Positions 33,220 through 41,620 of a DNA stretch of 64,000 nt are shown piece by piece. Within the stretch, counting starts at the first letter, position 1, and each line of letters opens with the position of its first letter. The DNA lies in NCBI RefSeq assembly GCF_021277265.1, contig NZ_JAJSOH010000025.1, forward strand, positions 44,567 through 108,566, read 5' to 3'. This stretch comes from Kineosporia rhizophila. Its GTDB lineage: Bacteria; Actinomycetota; Actinomycetes; Actinomycetales; Kineosporiaceae. The position numbers and the translations under genes were made by a program. The notes under the pieces were generated by a model. It saw only the letters and a program-made list of their open reading frames with translations. It had not been told where the DNA came from and searched no databases.

Positions 33220-33315
33220 TCAGCACCAGAAGTACGAGAACGTACTCATTGCTTCCAGAAAAGCTGCGCTGTCGTCTTTTTCGATTTCCAGGGAGTGCAA
33301 CTGGTCGAGCGACAT
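33220..33315 (-). CDS. Candidate class III lanthipeptide (labionin-type) precursor, 31 residues
   Basis: A very short frame between the LanKC gene and the ABC-like genes, in the same direction. ATG 33315 has GAGG five bases upstream. The leader begins MSLDQLHSLEIEK, which resembles the class III leader box (LabA peptides have ILELQDLEVE). The peptide ends EAMSTFSYFWC: residues 24-31 are S-T-F-S-Y-F-W-C, an exact SxxSxxxC motif, the pattern from which LanKC enzymes make labionin. The single Cys is the last residue. The order lanKC-peptide-transporter matches known class III clusters. Product and expression are inferred. Confidence 0.7.
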   Translation of the reverse strand: MSLDQLHSLEIEKDDSAAFLEAMSTFSYFWC

Positions 33316-33381
33316 GGCTACCTCGTTCCGTGCGGACCATCTCCGATTCCGTTGGCTCAATTCTGGTCCAGCGGTGGTCGC

Positions 33382-35940
33382 TCACCTAGTGGACGGCGTC
33401 ACGCACGCATCCTGACGTTTGTCATCTCGAGATGCAGACCAGCTGGTGAGGGCCGGAGTGAGGCTCTGGTGGCGGGGTAGCCGCAGAACGGCGTGCAAGG
33501 CGTCCTGGGCCAGCGGCGCGAGGGCGACCAGCGCCCCAGCACTGCCGGTGGCCAGATCGGTGGAGAGCCGGTAGCCCGCGTGGCCGAGCAGGACGGTCGC
33601 CGGCTGATCCCCGCCGGGCAGCGGCATGACGTTCCATCCGACCCGGCCCTCGTGCAGCGCCACCCCGGCATCGTCGTCCCCCGCCAGCCTGCGCAGGGTG
33701 GCGAGCAGGCCACAGCGCCCGAGACCGAGGCCAGGTCCGGGCGCAGCCGGGGTTCGGCAGGTCTGCCGCACTCCCGCAACGAGCGGCTCGAGCCGGGCGA
33801 TCTCGGCGGTACCGAGCCCCGCGGCCTCGGGCCGGCTGAGCAGGGCGGCGGCGGCCAGGCCAAGAGCAGCGCTCCCCTGGGCCAGGTCGGGCAGGAGCCG
33901 CCCGGTGCCCTGGATCAGTACCGCGGGCCCGACCGTGACGGCGTTCTCGGCTTCCCTGAGCACGGCCTGGTGCGCGGCGCGCAGACAGACCTGAGCCCGG
34001 TCGTCGCCGGAGATGTCGGCGATCGCGATCAGCGCGAGCGCGACTCCCGCCCAGCCGTCCAGCAGGCCGCTGCCCGGGCGAGGGCCACTCGCGCTCACGG
34101 ACAAGGTGGTTGCGGCCAGGTGATGCTGGGCAGGCTCGTCGAACTCGGGCCCCAGCAGACCGGCCAGCTCGGTGAAGGCCAGGGCCCGCCCGGCGTGCCC
34201 GTACTCCCAGGACGGGGGCAGCGGACTGCGGGGGTTGGCGGCGGCCCGACGAGCCACCGTGCGGGCCTGCTCGGGGCGGCCGAGCAGGGCGAGAGCCAGG
34301 GCCACCCCTTCCAGACCGTGCCCCAACCCCCCGACCGGCCGTTCCCGCCCGGCAGCGGCCACGATCCAGTCGAGCCACGGTTCCGGGACCAGGGCACCGG
34401 TCGCCTGCAGGGCCAGGCACACCCCGGTCGCCCCGTGCAGCAGGCCGAGACCTCCACCCGGGGTGGTGAACTGGGCGATGTCCCCAGGCAGGAGCCGGTC
34501 GGTGCGGTGCACGGTGGCAGCCGCGGTCAGACCGCGCACCAGCGCCGCGCGGTCGGGAGCCGGTCCGACCACGGCCGGGCCGGGCCCCAGGTCGGCCAGA
34601 GCGGCCTGCTCGAGTTCCTGCTCCAGCTCCGGCCGCCAGTTGAGGACGTCGAGGTGCGGGGCGAGGAGAGTCAGCCGGATCAGCTCCACCGCCCGCAGAT
34701 CGCTGCCGAGCGTGGGGATCGCGTCGCCCGGGATGTTGAGCGCGGTGATACCGGTGGAGACCGCCCGGCCGTCCAGACTCGCCGATTCCAGATCCACGAG
34801 CACCAGTCGTTCGTCGCCTTCCAGGACGTTGCCCGGATGCAGGTCCCCGTGGGCAACTCCGTGATCGGCCAGGACCTGCGCCATCACCCGCAGCCGGGCG
34901 GCCGTCCGCTCCACCCACCCCAGGTAGGCGGCTTCCTCCGATGCCGTCGCATCCGGCCGGATCGCGGGGTTCGTGGTCAGGCCGGCACTGAGGGTCTGGC
35001 CGGGGATGTACTCCAGGACCAGGAAGTCGCTGTCCCGCAGGCTGATCAGGTCGAGCACCTCGGGTACCAGCCCGGTCCCCGCCAGCCGGGTCAGCACCGC
35101 GTGCTCGTGCCGCAGCCGGGCGGTGGCGTCGACCCCGGCCACGTCCAGCCCGGCGTGTCTGCGGGCCTCCTTGAGCACGACGGTCGAGCGCCCCCGCCAG
35201 CGGGCCCGGTAGACCCCGCCGCCGGTGGACCGGTGAAGCACGACCACTTCGTCGATCTCCAGCTTGGGCTCCAGGTCGGCCGCCCGGAAGCGCTGCAGCG
35301 GTTCGGGCAACGGCGGGGCTCCCAGCGCCCCGGCCGGCCCACGCCGGTCGAGCACCGCGCGCCCGGCCCGCGTCCATCCCGGGCGTAGCCGACCGTCGGC
35401 GCCGGTGCACCAGCTCTCACCGAAACCGCCGTACCGCAGATAGATCGGCGCACCAGCGACCGGGACCTCACCCACGATCCGGGGTCCCGGCTCATCGGCC
35501 AGACCGGCCACCAGGCGCTCGAGCAGCAGTTCGGCGAGTGCCGGGGTGGCCGGGTAGGCCGTCACCACCTTGCCGCTGCTCTCCGGGGCGGCGTACTTGA
35601 GCTGGGTCGCCAGGACCGTTCGTTCGGTGCGCAGGGTCTTGACCGGGACACCGAGGTCCCAGCAGGCCCGCACCGCGATGTCGGCCACCCGCCGGGCGTT
35701 GCCCGGCAGAGCGGCGACGTGAACCTTCCAGCCCTGCTCGGGCAGGGAGTAGACGGGTGGGACGAAGACCGTCCACGGCCCGTACTCCACCCGTTGCCAG
35801 CCGGCCGGCGGCATCTCCGGCATCAGCAGAGGGCTGCTGTCGACGGCCTCCGAGGAGCCCAGGACGTCGTAGAAAAGGCTGTGGGCCATGGTGAACGGGA
35901 TGTAGGCGGACTTCAGACGCTGGTTCAGGGACGACTTCAC
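33382..35940 (-). CDS. Class III lanthipeptide synthetase LanKC (copy 1)
   Basis: About 852 residues from GTG 35940 (a G6 run as ribosome site); a start at 35889 would remove the N-terminal motif SAYIPFTMAHSLFYD that aligns with the other LanKC. Phosphothreonine-lyase-like region 1-220; kinase domain with GGGVYRA at about 240, lysine in VLKEA at 257, catalytic HGDLHPGN at 364 and VDLE at 382; cyclase-like domain from about 480, with GATGVCLAL and YGHAGRALA, but no CHG zinc motif. It should phosphorylate and eliminate Ser/Thr in a precursor and close the ring. Nearest precursor is the 31-codon gene 67 bp downstream. Confidence 0.88.
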   Translation of the reverse strand: MKSSLNQRLKSAYIPFTMAHSLFYDVLGSSEAVDSSPLLMPEMPPAGWQRVEYGPWTVFVPPVYSLPEQGWKVHVAALPGNARRVADIAVRACWDLGVPVKTLRTERTVLATQLKYAAPESSGKVVTAYPATPALAELLLERLVAGLADEPGPRIVGEVPVAGAPIYLRYGGFGESWCTGADGRLRPGWTRAGRAVLDRRGPAGALGAPPLPEPLQRFRAADLEPKLEIDEVVVLHRSTGGGVYRARWRGRSTVVLKEARRHAGLDVAGVDATARLRHEHAVLTRLAGTGLVPEVLDLISLRDSDFLVLEYIPGQTLSAGLTTNPAIRPDATASEEAAYLGWVERTAARLRVMAQVLADHGVAHGDLHPGNVLEGDERLVLVDLESASLDGRAVSTGITALNIPGDAIPTLGSDLRAVELIRLTLLAPHLDVLNWRPELEQELEQAALADLGPGPAVVGPAPDRAALVRGLTAAATVHRTDRLLPGDIAQFTTPGGGLGLLHGATGVCLALQATGALVPEPWLDWIVAAAGRERPVGGLGHGLEGVALALALLGRPEQARTVARRAAANPRSPLPPSWEYGHAGRALAFTELAGLLGPEFDEPAQHHLAATTLSVSASGPRPGSGLLDGWAGVALALIAIADISGDDRAQVCLRAAHQAVLREAENAVTVGPAVLIQGTGRLLPDLAQGSAALGLAAAALLSRPEAAGLGTAEIARLEPLVAGVRQTCRTPAAPGPGLGLGRCGLLATLRRLAGDDDAGVALHEGRVGWNVMPLPGGDQPATVLLGHAGYRLSTDLATGSAGALVALAPLAQDALHAVLRLPRHQSLTPALTSWSASRDDKRQDACVTPSTR

Positions 35941-36054
35941 AGGACCCCCCCGGGTCGGATCGGCACCGTTGATGTGCACCCCCCGGTGCACGTGGCACTG
36001 ATCCTGCGGCCCCTCCTGTCACATCCGCGAGTGTTCGATGTCAGGACGATGGGA

Positions 36055-36066
36055 TGACAACTGTCA
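36055..36066. promoter_or_regulatory. Palindrome TGACA-AC-TGTCA (operator candidate)
   Basis: TGACAACTGTCA, with perfect 5-bp arms around two bases, lies 115 bp upstream of the LanKC copy 1 start. The neighbouring bases extend the match with the site at 36126: the two are inverted copies of each other over 13 bp. Confidence 0.6.
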
Positions 36067-36125
36067 GGACACCCCCTCCGGGACGCCCGGACACCCGTCT
36101 CCGGAGCCCGCCTGGCCTCGGCGGC

Positions 36126-36137
36126 TGACAGTTGTCA
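36126..36137. promoter_or_regulatory. Palindrome TGACA-GT-TGTCA (operator candidate)
   Basis: TGACAGTTGTCA lies 71 bp from the first site and about 185 bp before the daptide recognition gene. The pair suggests a dimeric regulator serving both directions, for example the LuxR-type regulator at 30026. Confidence 0.6.
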
Positions 36138-36320
36138 CCCGGACAACCTGTAGTCGTTCACCCCGCCCCAGTGACAGCCGCCCCTAGGCGCCCGTCCCGG
36201 CCGCTACGTACTGTTCTGCCATGCCCCACCGAAACCGCAAGTCGGGAAGGCAGTCTCGAAAGTTTCGAAAGCCCACCGGTGCCGCGAGGCGCCCGAGCAG
36301 GACGAAGGAGTGATGACGCG

Positions 36321-37307
36321 GTGCCCGACCCGACCAGCCTGACCCACCTCGCTGAGGTCACGACCGGCACGACCCGGTCCCGCGAGGGACGCGGCCGGCT
36401 GAGCGTCTTCCTCGAGGACGCCGGCCACCTGCAGACGCTGACCCGTCGCGGCATCGTCGGCCCCGAATCCGTGGTCTTCCTGCCGGATTCCGCCCCGTCG
36501 GCCGCACCGACGCTGGTGAATTACCAGGGCGGCCTCGGGACGCCGGGCGACCAGCTGTGGCTCGACGACTCCTTCGTGATGGAGGTCCAGTCGTACGCAG
36601 TGAGCGGCTTCCTCGCCGTGCACGGCCCGACCCTGCTGCGGATCTGCGGCCCGGAAGACCTCCTCGCGCTCGGCGCTGACGCGGTCGCCGCCCGGGACCT
36701 CGGCCGCCTGCCGCGAGTGGCCACCAGTCCGCTGGTGTACCTGGCCGACGGCCCGGCCCTGGGCCGGCCCGGAGCGCGCAACCGCAGCCACCGCATCCAC
36801 GTACGAGCAGACGGCACGGTGACGGTGTCGCCCACGGGGTCGCCGGTGGCCACCCTCGACACCCTCTCGGCCGACACCCTCACCCACCTCGCCGAGTCCG
36901 GGGCAGGGGCCGAGACGGCCCTGCGAGCGGTCGTCGACGACGCGGACCTCGAGCAGATCCACCGCGACATCCCCTACCTGACGCGCTATCTCGCCGTGGT
37001 CACGGCCGTGCGAGCGGCCCGGGCCTGCGGCGCCGAGGTCGAAGCAGTGTCCGGTTTCGGCCTTCGCCTCGACCCCCGGATCCCCCTCGACGACGGCACC
37101 GCGACCGCACAGCGGCCGGTGATCGTCCGGACCGCCGACGGCGCCCTGGTCGTCGACCCGGTCCAGGGCCGGATCGTGCCTCTGGACCTGGCCTCGGCCA
37201 CCGCTCTGGAACGCCAGCTCGACGGCTCCGGCGACCCCGACGGGGCCCGGCTCGTCACCGCTCTCGGCGCCCGGGGGTTCGGCACCGGAATGGAGCTGGC
37301 GGCATGA
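36321..37307 (+). CDS. mpaC: Daptide-type RiPP recognition protein (MpaC-like)
   Basis: A 328-residue soluble protein beginning at GTG 36321, with GGAG ten bases upstream; the frame is open further upstream but has no start with a ribosome site. Sequence features such as GIVGPESVVFLPDSAP, SYAVSGFLAVHGPTLLRICGPEDL and HIHVRADGTVTVSPTG resemble the recognition protein that is the first gene of daptide clusters. In that class it binds the precursor leader and presents the peptide to the modifying enzymes. Assignment rests partly on order: it is followed without gaps by the methyltransferase, aminotransferase and dehydrogenase typical of daptides. Confidence 0.72.
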   Translation: MPDPTSLTHLAEVTTGTTRSREGRGRLSVFLEDAGHLQTLTRRGIVGPESVVFLPDSAPSAAPTLVNYQGGLGTPGDQLWLDDSFVMEVQSYAVSGFLAVHGPTLLRICGPEDLLALGADAVAARDLGRLPRVATSPLVYLADGPALGRPGARNRSHRIHVRADGTVTVSPTGSPVATLDTLSADTLTHLAESGAGAETALRAVVDDADLEQIHRDIPYLTRYLAVVTAVRAARACGAEVEAVSGFGLRLDPRIPLDDGTATAQRPVIVRTADGALVVDPVQGRIVPLDLASATALERQLDGSGDPDGARLVTALGARGFGTGMELAA

Positions 37308-38107
37308 GCACCACCGTCCACGTCGGCGCCGCCGTCGCTGCTCTCGGCGAGAACGTCCAGCACTGCGATCTTTACGACGAGATCGGCTCGGCGATGTACC
37401 ACGACATCACTCTCGGGGACGACAGTGAGCTGCGCGAGATCCTGGCCCTGCTGCGATCGGCACCGCCGGGCCCGGTCCTGGAGCTCGCGGCGGGAGCCGG
37501 CCGGATGTCCCTGCCGATCGCCGCGAGTGGACGCCCGGTGGTGGCCCTGGACATGTCCCCGAGCCTGCTGCACCTGCTCTCGGAACGTGCGGACACCACG
37601 CTCGTCCGGCCCGCCCGTGACCGGGTCGAGCCGGTGGCCGGCGACATGGCCGACTTCCACCTCGGCCGCCGGTTCGCCGTGATCGCCCTCGGCAGCACCT
37701 CGATCACCCTGCTCTCGGCCGAGCAGCGGCAGGGCCTGTACCGCTGTGTCCGTGAGCATCTCGAGCCCGGTGGGATCTTCCTGGTCACCGTGCCGGTCCC
37801 CTCGCACGAGGCGGCCGAGGTGACCGACATCCACCGCATCGTCACCGGCTGGTCCGGCCGCGAGTACGACATGTACGACGCCATCGTGCCCGGCGAGGAC
37901 CACCGGACGGTCACCGTGATCCTGCGCTCACCCCCGGACGAGGGGCAGCGGGTGCCGGTGGCGGTGTCCCGGCCCCGGCTGTTCGACGGCCGGGTGATCG
38001 GCACCGAACTGGCCGAGCACGGATTCAGCCATCGCACCGACGCGGCGATCGGCGACTGCACCGAGCGACTCGACGTACTGGTCCAGACCTGGGAGATGAC
38101 GGCATGA
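37304..38107 (+). CDS. mpaM: Daptide-type SAM-dependent methyltransferase
   Basis: A 267-residue class I methyltransferase. SAM-binding motif I is VLELAAGAGRMSLP at about 64-77, with motif II VVALDMSPSLL and a later VAGDMADFHLGRRFAVIALGS. In daptides this enzyme N,N-dimethylates the C-terminal diaminopropane formed from threonine. It starts at an ATG overlapping the recognition gene stop (ATGA) and its own stop overlaps the aminotransferase start in the same way. Confidence 0.82.
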   Translation: MSTTVHVGAAVAALGENVQHCDLYDEIGSAMYHDITLGDDSELREILALLRSAPPGPVLELAAGAGRMSLPIAASGRPVVALDMSPSLLHLLSERADTTLVRPARDRVEPVAGDMADFHLGRRFAVIALGSTSITLLSAEQRQGLYRCVREHLEPGGIFLVTVPVPSHEAAEVTDIHRIVTGWSGREYDMYDAIVPGEDHRTVTVILRSPPDEGQRVPVAVSRPRLFDGRVIGTELAEHGFSHRTDAAIGDCTERLDVLVQTWEMTA

Positions 38108-39417
38108 GCCCGACCGCGCGACCGCCGGCCCTGTGGCCGGCCCTGATCCCCCGCGCCGACCACCTCCGGGAAGACCTCTGCCTGGTGGGTGCCAAGGGAC
38201 ACCGGGTGCGCTTCGCCGACGGCCGGGAGGCCCTGTGCGGCACGAGCGGCCTGTGGAACGTCAACCTCGGCTACGGCAACGAGGCGGTGGCCGAGGCCTC
38301 GGCCCAGGCCCTGCGGGACGCGTCCTATCTCAGCGTCTTCCGCTACAGCAACAGCTACGCCCGGGCCGCCGCCGAGACGGTCGTCGGTCTCGCCGGCCCG
38401 GACCGCTTCGCCCGGGTCCTGTTCTCCACGTCCGGCGGGGCCGCCAACGATGCGGTGCTCAAGCTCGTCCGGCACGTACATGCGATCGAAGGACATTCGG
38501 CGCGCCGGATCGTCATCGGCCTGCGCGGCTCGTACCACGGCCTCACCTACGGCGGTTTCTCGCTGACCGGTGAGAACCTGGGCCAGCAGCTCTACGGTGT
38601 CGACCCACGGTTCGTACGCCACGTGAACCCCAACGCCGTGGACGAACTCACCGAGGTCCTGGCCGAACTGGGCGACCGGGTGGCCGCCGTGGTGGTCGAG
38701 CCGGTCCTGGGCTCGGGCACCATCGCTCTGGACGACGACTACGTGGCCGCCCTGCTCGCCCTGCGGTCCCAGCACGGTTTCCTTCTCGTCGCCGACGAGG
38801 TCGCCACCGGGTACGGCCGCACCGGGCCGATGTTCGCCTCCTCGGCGTGGCCGGCCGCCCCCGACGTCCTGATCACCTCGAAGGGCCTGACCAACGGGGC
38901 CGCGGCCGCCGCGGCGGTCCTGGTGAGCCATCGGATCGCTCAGGCCTTCGAAGGCTCCGACCAGGTGCTGGTGCACGCCGAGACCCAGGCCGGCACCCCG
39001 GCCAGCTGCGCCGTGATCAGTGCGGTGGCCGAGGAGTTCGCCCGCCTGGACGCCCTCGGGAACGGGCAGCGCCTCGCCGCCGCCCTAGACGCCGGACTGA
39101 CCTCGCTGGCAGACCGTCTACCGGTGCCCACCAGCACTGCGGGCCGCGGACTCTTCCGCACCCTGCACGCCCACACCGCCGACGGAGCACCGGTCGGACC
39201 GGCCGTGGTCGCCCAGCTGATCACCGCCGTCCGGGAGGCCGGCGCGGTGGTTCACCCGGGACCCGGCGGTATCCAGCTGATCCCGGCCCTCACCTACTCC
39301 GAGGCCGAGGTCACCGAGCTGCTCGGCTGCGTGGAGCTGGGCTTCGCCCGGGTCGCCGCGAGCGGTGGCTTCGGCCGGCCGGAGTCACCGGCACCGGCCC
39401 TGGAGCGGGCGTCATGA
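38104..39417 (+). CDS. mpaD: Daptide-type class III aminotransferase
   Basis: A 437-residue PLP-dependent class III aminotransferase. Motifs: GTSGLWNVNLGYGNEAVAEA, LFSTSGGAANDAVLKLVRH, FLLVADEVATGYGRTGPMF with the PLP-contacting Asp, and the Schiff-base lysine in LITSKGLTNGAAA. In daptide biosynthesis it converts the C-terminal ketone left after oxidative decarboxylation of Thr into an amine. 4-bp overlaps link it to both neighbours, so stoichiometric co-translation is expected. Confidence 0.87.
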   Translation: MSPTARPPALWPALIPRADHLREDLCLVGAKGHRVRFADGREALCGTSGLWNVNLGYGNEAVAEASAQALRDASYLSVFRYSNSYARAAAETVVGLAGPDRFARVLFSTSGGAANDAVLKLVRHVHAIEGHSARRIVIGLRGSYHGLTYGGFSLTGENLGQQLYGVDPRFVRHVNPNAVDELTEVLAELGDRVAAVVVEPVLGSGTIALDDDYVAALLALRSQHGFLLVADEVATGYGRTGPMFASSAWPAAPDVLITSKGLTNGAAAAAAVLVSHRIAQAFEGSDQVLVHAETQAGTPASCAVISAVAEEFARLDALGNGQRLAAALDAGLTSLADRLPVPTSTAGRGLFRTLHAHTADGAPVGPAVVAQLITAVREAGAVVHPGPGGIQLIPALTYSEAEVTELLGCVELGFARVAASGGFGRPESPAPALERAS

Positions 39418-40625
39418 GGGCCACCTGGCTGAGCGCCGCCCATGCCGTCGAGTCGGCCTTCGTCCGCTCGGGCCGCACCACCGTGCGACTCGTGGTCGAC
39501 GCCGGGGTCGAGGGTGCTCCCGTCCACGGGCGGGTCCTCTCCTGGCTGGGCGTCCTGGGCGCCCGTCCCGCGGGGATCGAGACCCTGGTGGTTCCCAGCA
39601 GCAGTCCCGACCTGACCGGCCCGCTGCTGCCCCCCGGGGACGCGGACGTGACGGTTGTCGTCGGGGGCGGCGCGGTCCTGGACCGGGTCAAGCTCGCCAC
39701 CCTCGACCACGACTACGCCGGCTGGACCCGCACCCGCAGCGGACTCGTCGCACTGCGGCCCGGGCCGGGCCGGAAGGCCCCCCTGGTCGCCGTCCCCACC
39801 ACCCTCGGCACCGGGGCAGAAGCCAGTGCCGTGGCCCTGGGGCACCTGGGAGAGCGCCGGCTGCTGGTGATGGACCGCAGTCTCCGACCCACGGCGTACG
39901 CCCACGACCCGACGGCCTACCTGACCCTGCCCGGAGCGCTGCTGCGCGAGGGACTCGCCGAGATCCTTTCCCGGCTGGTCGGACCCGTCGTCGGGGACGC
40001 CGTCGGGGAGCCGCTCACCGACACGGTGTGCCTGGCGCTCATCGCCCGGCTGGTCGAGCGTGCCGACGAGGTGGTCACGGCGCTCGACGCCGGCCACGAA
40101 CCGGGCCTGGCCGCGCTGGGTGAGGCCGCCCGGATCGGGGTCCTCGGCCACAGCGACCACGTGCAGCGTCCCCACCAGCCCTGGGCGGTCAAGCTCTGGG
40201 CCCTGGCCAACGAGGTGGCCGGCCTGACCGGTGGGGCGAAGATACCGACGACCGTGCGACTGTGGCCCGCCTTCTGGGCCGCGATCGACGCGGGCGCCGA
40301 GACCCTGGGCAGTCCGGCCCAGCTCCGCACCGTGTGGGACACCGTCCGCACGGCGCACCACAAGCCCTTGCCGGCCGAGCCCGGCGACGGGATCCGCGTG
40401 CTACTCACGCACTGGGGCGTCCAGGCCGACTCGTCGTGCGACGCCTTGCCCATCCCGCTCGTCACCGAGCGGGTGCTCCGGGCCTGGGGGGCGGGGCTTC
40501 CCCCGTACCAGGGCGTCCGGGCGGGGGACATCGGGCAGCTGCTCGAGCGAACCCGCACCATCACACCGGTCGGCACGTTCACCGACATCACCCCGCCGCG
40601 CACCGGCGCGGTGCTGACACGCTGA
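39414..40625 (+). CDS. mpaB: Daptide-type iron-alcohol-dehydrogenase-like oxidative decarboxylase
   Basis: A 403-residue member of the iron-containing alcohol dehydrogenase family. The NAD-binding part has VVVGGGAVLDRVKLATL and VAVPTTLGTGAEASAVALG. Where standard enzymes carry the metal-binding GMDALTHAxE, this one reads LREGLAEILSR, so two ligands are changed to Glu; a later HSDHVQRPHQPWAVKLW may hold the remaining histidines. In daptides this protein oxidises the C-terminal threonine and triggers its decarboxylation. ATG 39414 overlaps the aminotransferase stop. The precursor gene follows 11 bp later. Confidence 0.8.
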   Translation: MRATWLSAAHAVESAFVRSGRTTVRLVVDAGVEGAPVHGRVLSWLGVLGARPAGIETLVVPSSSPDLTGPLLPPGDADVTVVVGGGAVLDRVKLATLDHDYAGWTRTRSGLVALRPGPGRKAPLVAVPTTLGTGAEASAVALGHLGERRLLVMDRSLRPTAYAHDPTAYLTLPGALLREGLAEILSRLVGPVVGDAVGEPLTDTVCLALIARLVERADEVVTALDAGHEPGLAALGEAARIGVLGHSDHVQRPHQPWAVKLWALANEVAGLTGGAKIPTTVRLWPAFWAAIDAGAETLGSPAQLRTVWDTVRTAHHKPLPAEPGDGIRVLLTHWGVQADSSCDALPIPLVTERVLRAWGAGLPPYQGVRAGDIGQLLERTRTITPVGTFTDITPPRTGAVLTR

Positions 40626-40636
40626 AAGGACGCGAG

Positions 40637-40816
40637 ATGCCGGAGACCAGAGGCGCTTTCGAGCCCTATCCGGAGGGCCCCCAAAAACGACCCGCCATCC
40701 ACCTCGACATCCAGGAACTCGAGCCGTTCGAGTCCCCGGACTGGGTGACCATGGGCAGCCTGGCTGCCGGCGGGGTCATCTTCCTGAGTGCGGTCGCGTT
40801 CGCGGTGGCCACCTGA
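40637..40816 (+). CDS. mpaA: Daptide-type precursor peptide 1 (59 residues)
   Basis: ATG 40637 with AAAGGA eight bases upstream. The leader contains HLDIQELEPFESPDW, matching the LELQELExMxAPGxW block of the two following peptides. The hydrophobic core ends FLSAVAFAVAT: the last residue is Thr, the residue converted in daptides to a dimethylated diamine. The core has Thr, Ser and no Cys, so no lanthionine can be formed. The N-terminal leader is longer than in copies 2 and 3. Confidence 0.85.
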   Translation: MPETRGAFEPYPEGPQKRPAIHLDIQELEPFESPDWVTMGSLAAGGVIFLSAVAFAVAT

Positions 40817-40831
40817 GCCCTCAGGCGGCCA

Positions 40832-40847
40832 CCTGACCACGGTCAGG
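40832..40847 (+). other. Short hairpin between precursor genes 1 and 2
   Basis: CCTGACC and GGTCAGG arms (40832-40838, 40841-40847) flank two bases. It follows the stop of precursor 1 by 15 bp and could set the relative amounts of the precursors. No T-run. Confidence 0.4.
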
Positions 40848-40891
40848 CGGAACAGCACAACCGAAAATCACCGAGAGAAAAGGAAAACGCC

Positions 40892-41038
40892 ATGAGCGAG
40901 AACAACACCCCGAAGCAGGCCGGCGCCGAGCCGGCCGAGCTGGAGCTGCAGGAGCTGGAGTCGATGGAGGCTCCCGGCTGGTGGACCGCGGGCGGCGTCG
41001 CCGTCGGCATCTCGATCACCGTGATCGCCGCCACCTGA
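40892..41038 (+). CDS. mpaA: Daptide-type precursor peptide 2 (48 residues)
   Basis: ATG 40892 follows AAAAGGAAA. Leader block ELELQELESMEAPGWW, then a small hydrophobic core GGVAVGISITVIAAT ending in Thr. Ser and Thr are present in the core, Cys is absent. The Ala-Thr C terminus is shared with copy 3. Confidence 0.88.
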   Translation: MSENNTPKQAGAEPAELELQELESMEAPGWWTAGGVAVGISITVIAAT

Positions 41039-41092
41039 TCTGCCCGTCCCGCAGGAAAATCCGAGAAAACCCTTACCCGAAGGAGCATGACC

Positions 41093-41218
41093 ATGCCGAA
41101 CGCCGACCAGAACAACGAACTCGAACTGCAGGAGCTCGAGGAGATGAGCGCCCCCGGTTTCTGGGAGGGCGTCAGCGTCGGGGTGACGATCGTCAGCACG
41201 ATCATCGCCGCGACCTGA
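41093..41218 (+). CDS. mpaA: Daptide-type precursor peptide 3 (41 residues)
   Basis: Two ATGs are in frame, 41087 and 41093; I choose 41093 because AAGGAG (41080-41085) is then seven bases upstream. Leader block ELELQELEEMSAPGFW, core EGVSVGVTIVSTIIAAT ending in Thr. Cys is absent. Three near-identical leaders with different cores suggest a multi-component product. Confidence 0.88.
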   Translation: MPNADQNNELELQELEEMSAPGFWEGVSVGVTIVSTIIAAT

Positions 41219-41299
41219 GAGCCGCAGCACCCCTGAGAACGTCTGCCGAACCACCTGCTCGGGTCTAGACCACCCGATCACTGCACCAGCGCACCACTT

Positions 41300-41354
41300 C
41301 ATCACCGGCCGGGACCTGTATCTGTTGGCGCAGTGCAGGTCCTGGCTGGTGATG
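41300..41354 (+). other. Long hairpin after the precursor genes (attenuator candidate)
   Basis: Arms of 19 bp at 41300-41318 (CATCACCGGCCGGGACCTG) and 41336-41354 pair with only two G-U wobbles around a 17-nt loop. It lies between the precursor genes and the export genes, where a partial terminator or stabiliser would give more precursor than transporter. No T-run follows. Confidence 0.7.
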
Positions 41355-41416
41355 CTACCCGCTGACCGCCGTCAGCGCGAGACCGCAAGCCCATCCGGAT
41401 CGAAAAGGACATCACC

Positions 41417-41620
41417 ATGCCCACGCTGTCTGTCCCCGCCGCCCTGACCACCGTGCCCCCCATCACCAAGCCGATCCTGCTGGCGTTCGGCGGCATCGTC
41501 GCGGTCCTGCCCGTGCTGCCCCTCTCGCCCGCCGCCCGCACGGCCAGCGCCATCGCCCTGGCGGGCCTGCTCACCGGCGCGCTCGGCCACGACGTGGCCA
41601 CGAAGCGGCTGTCCCGATGA
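41417..41620 (+). CDS. Small membrane protein of the daptide cluster
   Basis: A 67-residue protein with two membrane segments (ITKPILLAFGGIVAVLPVLPL and TASAIALAGLLTGAL) and a basic C terminus. The ATG has AAAGGA upstream and the stop overlaps the ATPase start (ATGA). No family recognised; probably associated with the exporter or with self-protection, by position only. Confidence 0.7.
   Translation: MPTLSVPAALTTVPPITKPILLAFGGIVAVLPVLPLSPAARTASAIALAGLLTGALGHDVATKRLSR

Larger units (their letters stand above)
35941..36320. promoter_or_regulatory. Divergent promoter region of the two RiPP systems
   Basis: A 380-bp interval between LanKC copy 1 and the daptide recognition gene, with no convincing gene. 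It holds two 12-bp palindromes described separately, TACGTACTGT near 36205 as a possible -10 area, and GGAG at 36307 for the downstream gene. A 30-codon, very basic reading frame (36221-36313) has no ribosome site and is not called. Confidence 0.6.

Noticed and set aside
36221..36313. A 30-codon, Arg/Lys-rich reading frame before the daptide recognition gene, considered as a leader peptide or extra precursor.
   Set aside because: No ribosome site, no leader box, no C-terminal Thr or SxxSxxxC motif; composition is that of an untranslated leader.
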